A DNA stretch of 58,550 nucleotides, taken from positions 1 through 58,550 of the forward strand of contig NZ_RKLT01000020.1 in the NCBI RefSeq assembly GCF_019599505.1, written 5' to 3'. The notes under the pieces were generated by a model, which did no database searches, was not told the DNA's origin, and worked only from the letters and a program-made list of their open reading frames with translations. The translations under genes were made by a program, and so were the position numbers. Positions 58,339-58,550 of the stretch are shown in pieces (position 1 is the first letter of the stretch; every line of letters starts with the position of its first letter). This DNA comes from Haloarcula nitratireducens. GTDB lineage: Archaea > Halobacteriota > Halobacteria > Halobacteriales > Haloarculaceae.

Positions 58339-58550
58339 ATATCCGAGACAGACGCCTATGGTCCGCCCCCCTTCGAGGATGCGTTCAGTAGCGACGACGT
58401 CGAACAACGCATCTACGGCACCGTCCTGCAGACCCGAGAGCCGACGACGGCGAGCGCGATCGCCGACAGCGCCGACTGTGACCCCAAGACCGCCCGGAAG
58501 TACCTTGGCTGGTTCGACGAGTTGGGAATCGTCACTCGATACGATGGCCA
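58339..58550 (+). CDS. DUF7342-type winged-helix regulator, N-terminal part (cut by window end)
   Basis: The frame from 58339 reads (ATA)SETDAYGPPPFEDAF, then DDVEQRIYGTVLQTREPTTA, SAIADSADCDPKTARKYLGW and FDELGIVTRYDG to the window end. This is the start of a haloarchaeal DUF7342/TrmB-like winged-helix regulator (VYGTVLQTREPTxASAIADxxxCxxKTARKYLxWFxELGI). The natural first codon, at the position of MSETD, is ATA, not ATG or GTG; no other in-frame start is nearby. The ATG at 58358 is in a different, Arg-rich frame. It could be a mutated start or a true non-canonical one. Confidence 0.6.
   Translation, partial: MSETDAYGPPPFEDAFSSDDVEQRIYGTVLQTREPTTASAIADSADCDPKTARKYLGWFDELGIVTRYDG

Noticed and set aside
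58358..58550. ATG at 58358 as start of the last gene
   Set aside because: It opens an Arg/Thr-rich shadow frame; the winged-helix sequence is in another frame.
1..58550. CRISPR arrays, tRNA, rRNA or an intact transposase
   Set aside because: No regularly spaced repeats, no cloverleaf-like sequence, and no transposase family sequence were recognised by eye on either strand.

Overview
The window comes from a halophilic archaeon of the class Halobacteria. The proteins are strongly acidic, secreted lipoproteins carry twin-arginine signals with a lipobox Cys, and there are family markers that are essentially haloarchaeal: HTH-10 bacterio-opsin-activator-like regulator, DUF7342-type and membrane-anchored winged-helix regulators, CPxCG-type zinc-ribbon micro-proteins, and a TRAM-domain protein remnant. 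Starts are leaderless-looking, with TATA-like boxes about 25-35 bp upstream of the ATG. I cannot assign a genus. No rRNA, tRNA, CRISPR array or intact transposase was recognised.

Layout. (1) 1-20.5 kb is a mosaic of small and accessory genes. It holds an orphan sugar-type substrate-binding lipoprotein; an HxlR regulator followed by an O-methyltransferase, blue-copper protein and SnoaL-like protein; a flavin disulfide reductase; zinc-ribbon micro-proteins; a histidine kinase; a formate/nitrite-type channel; an ion channel; and a partly decayed metal-response neighbourhood (CopZ-like protein, membrane wHTH regulator, Met/His-rich secreted protein, DUF4396). At least eight gene remnants are visible here, in UspA, DUF7504-like, TRAM, HMA, DUF2231 and SHOCT families among others. 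(2) 20.7-25.9 kb: a divergent ModE-like regulator and molybdate/tungstate transporter (wtpA-wtpB, no ATPase gene), a DUF433/DUF5615 toxin-antitoxin pair, dispersed repeats and a broken mobile-type ORF.

(3) 26.1-35.5 kb: a coherent sulfonate module. Transcribed leftward are a 50-residue membrane protein, a YeiH-type exporter, SuyA, SuyB, an HpsN-like dehydrogenase and a three-part TRAP transporter. To the right lie an SDR dehydrogenase and a divergent IclR regulator. The simplest reading is uptake of 2,3-dihydroxypropane-1-sulfonate (DHPS), oxidation to sulfolactate, cleavage to pyruvate plus sulfite, and anion export. Two GTTC-N9-GAAC palindromes lie upstream of the two divergent genes and are good candidates for the IclR operator.

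(4) 36.6-53.9 kb: a second catabolic block. It has a spermidine/putrescine-type ABC importer, an M20 deacylase, two class-III aminotransferases, a two-subunit CoA-transferase, a thiolase, a succinate-semialdehyde-type dehydrogenase, glutamate dehydrogenase, an AMP-forming acyl-CoA ligase and two Lrp-like regulators. This matches step for step the N6-acetyl-beta-lysine route described long ago in Pseudomonas (transaminate, activate, thiolytic cleavage, deacetylate, GABA shunt). That assignment is inference; acetyl-polyamine degradation is the main alternative.

(5) 54-58.5 kb: a truncated merB-like fragment, a Zn/Cd-type P-ATPase, an HTH-10 regulator, and a deletion-fused pseudogene copy of the methyltransferase/SnoaL genes from the left end. 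The final partial gene is DUF7342-like with a possible ATA start. Repeated fragments at both ends and around the catabolic blocks suggest a plasmid or genomic island with active rearrangement.
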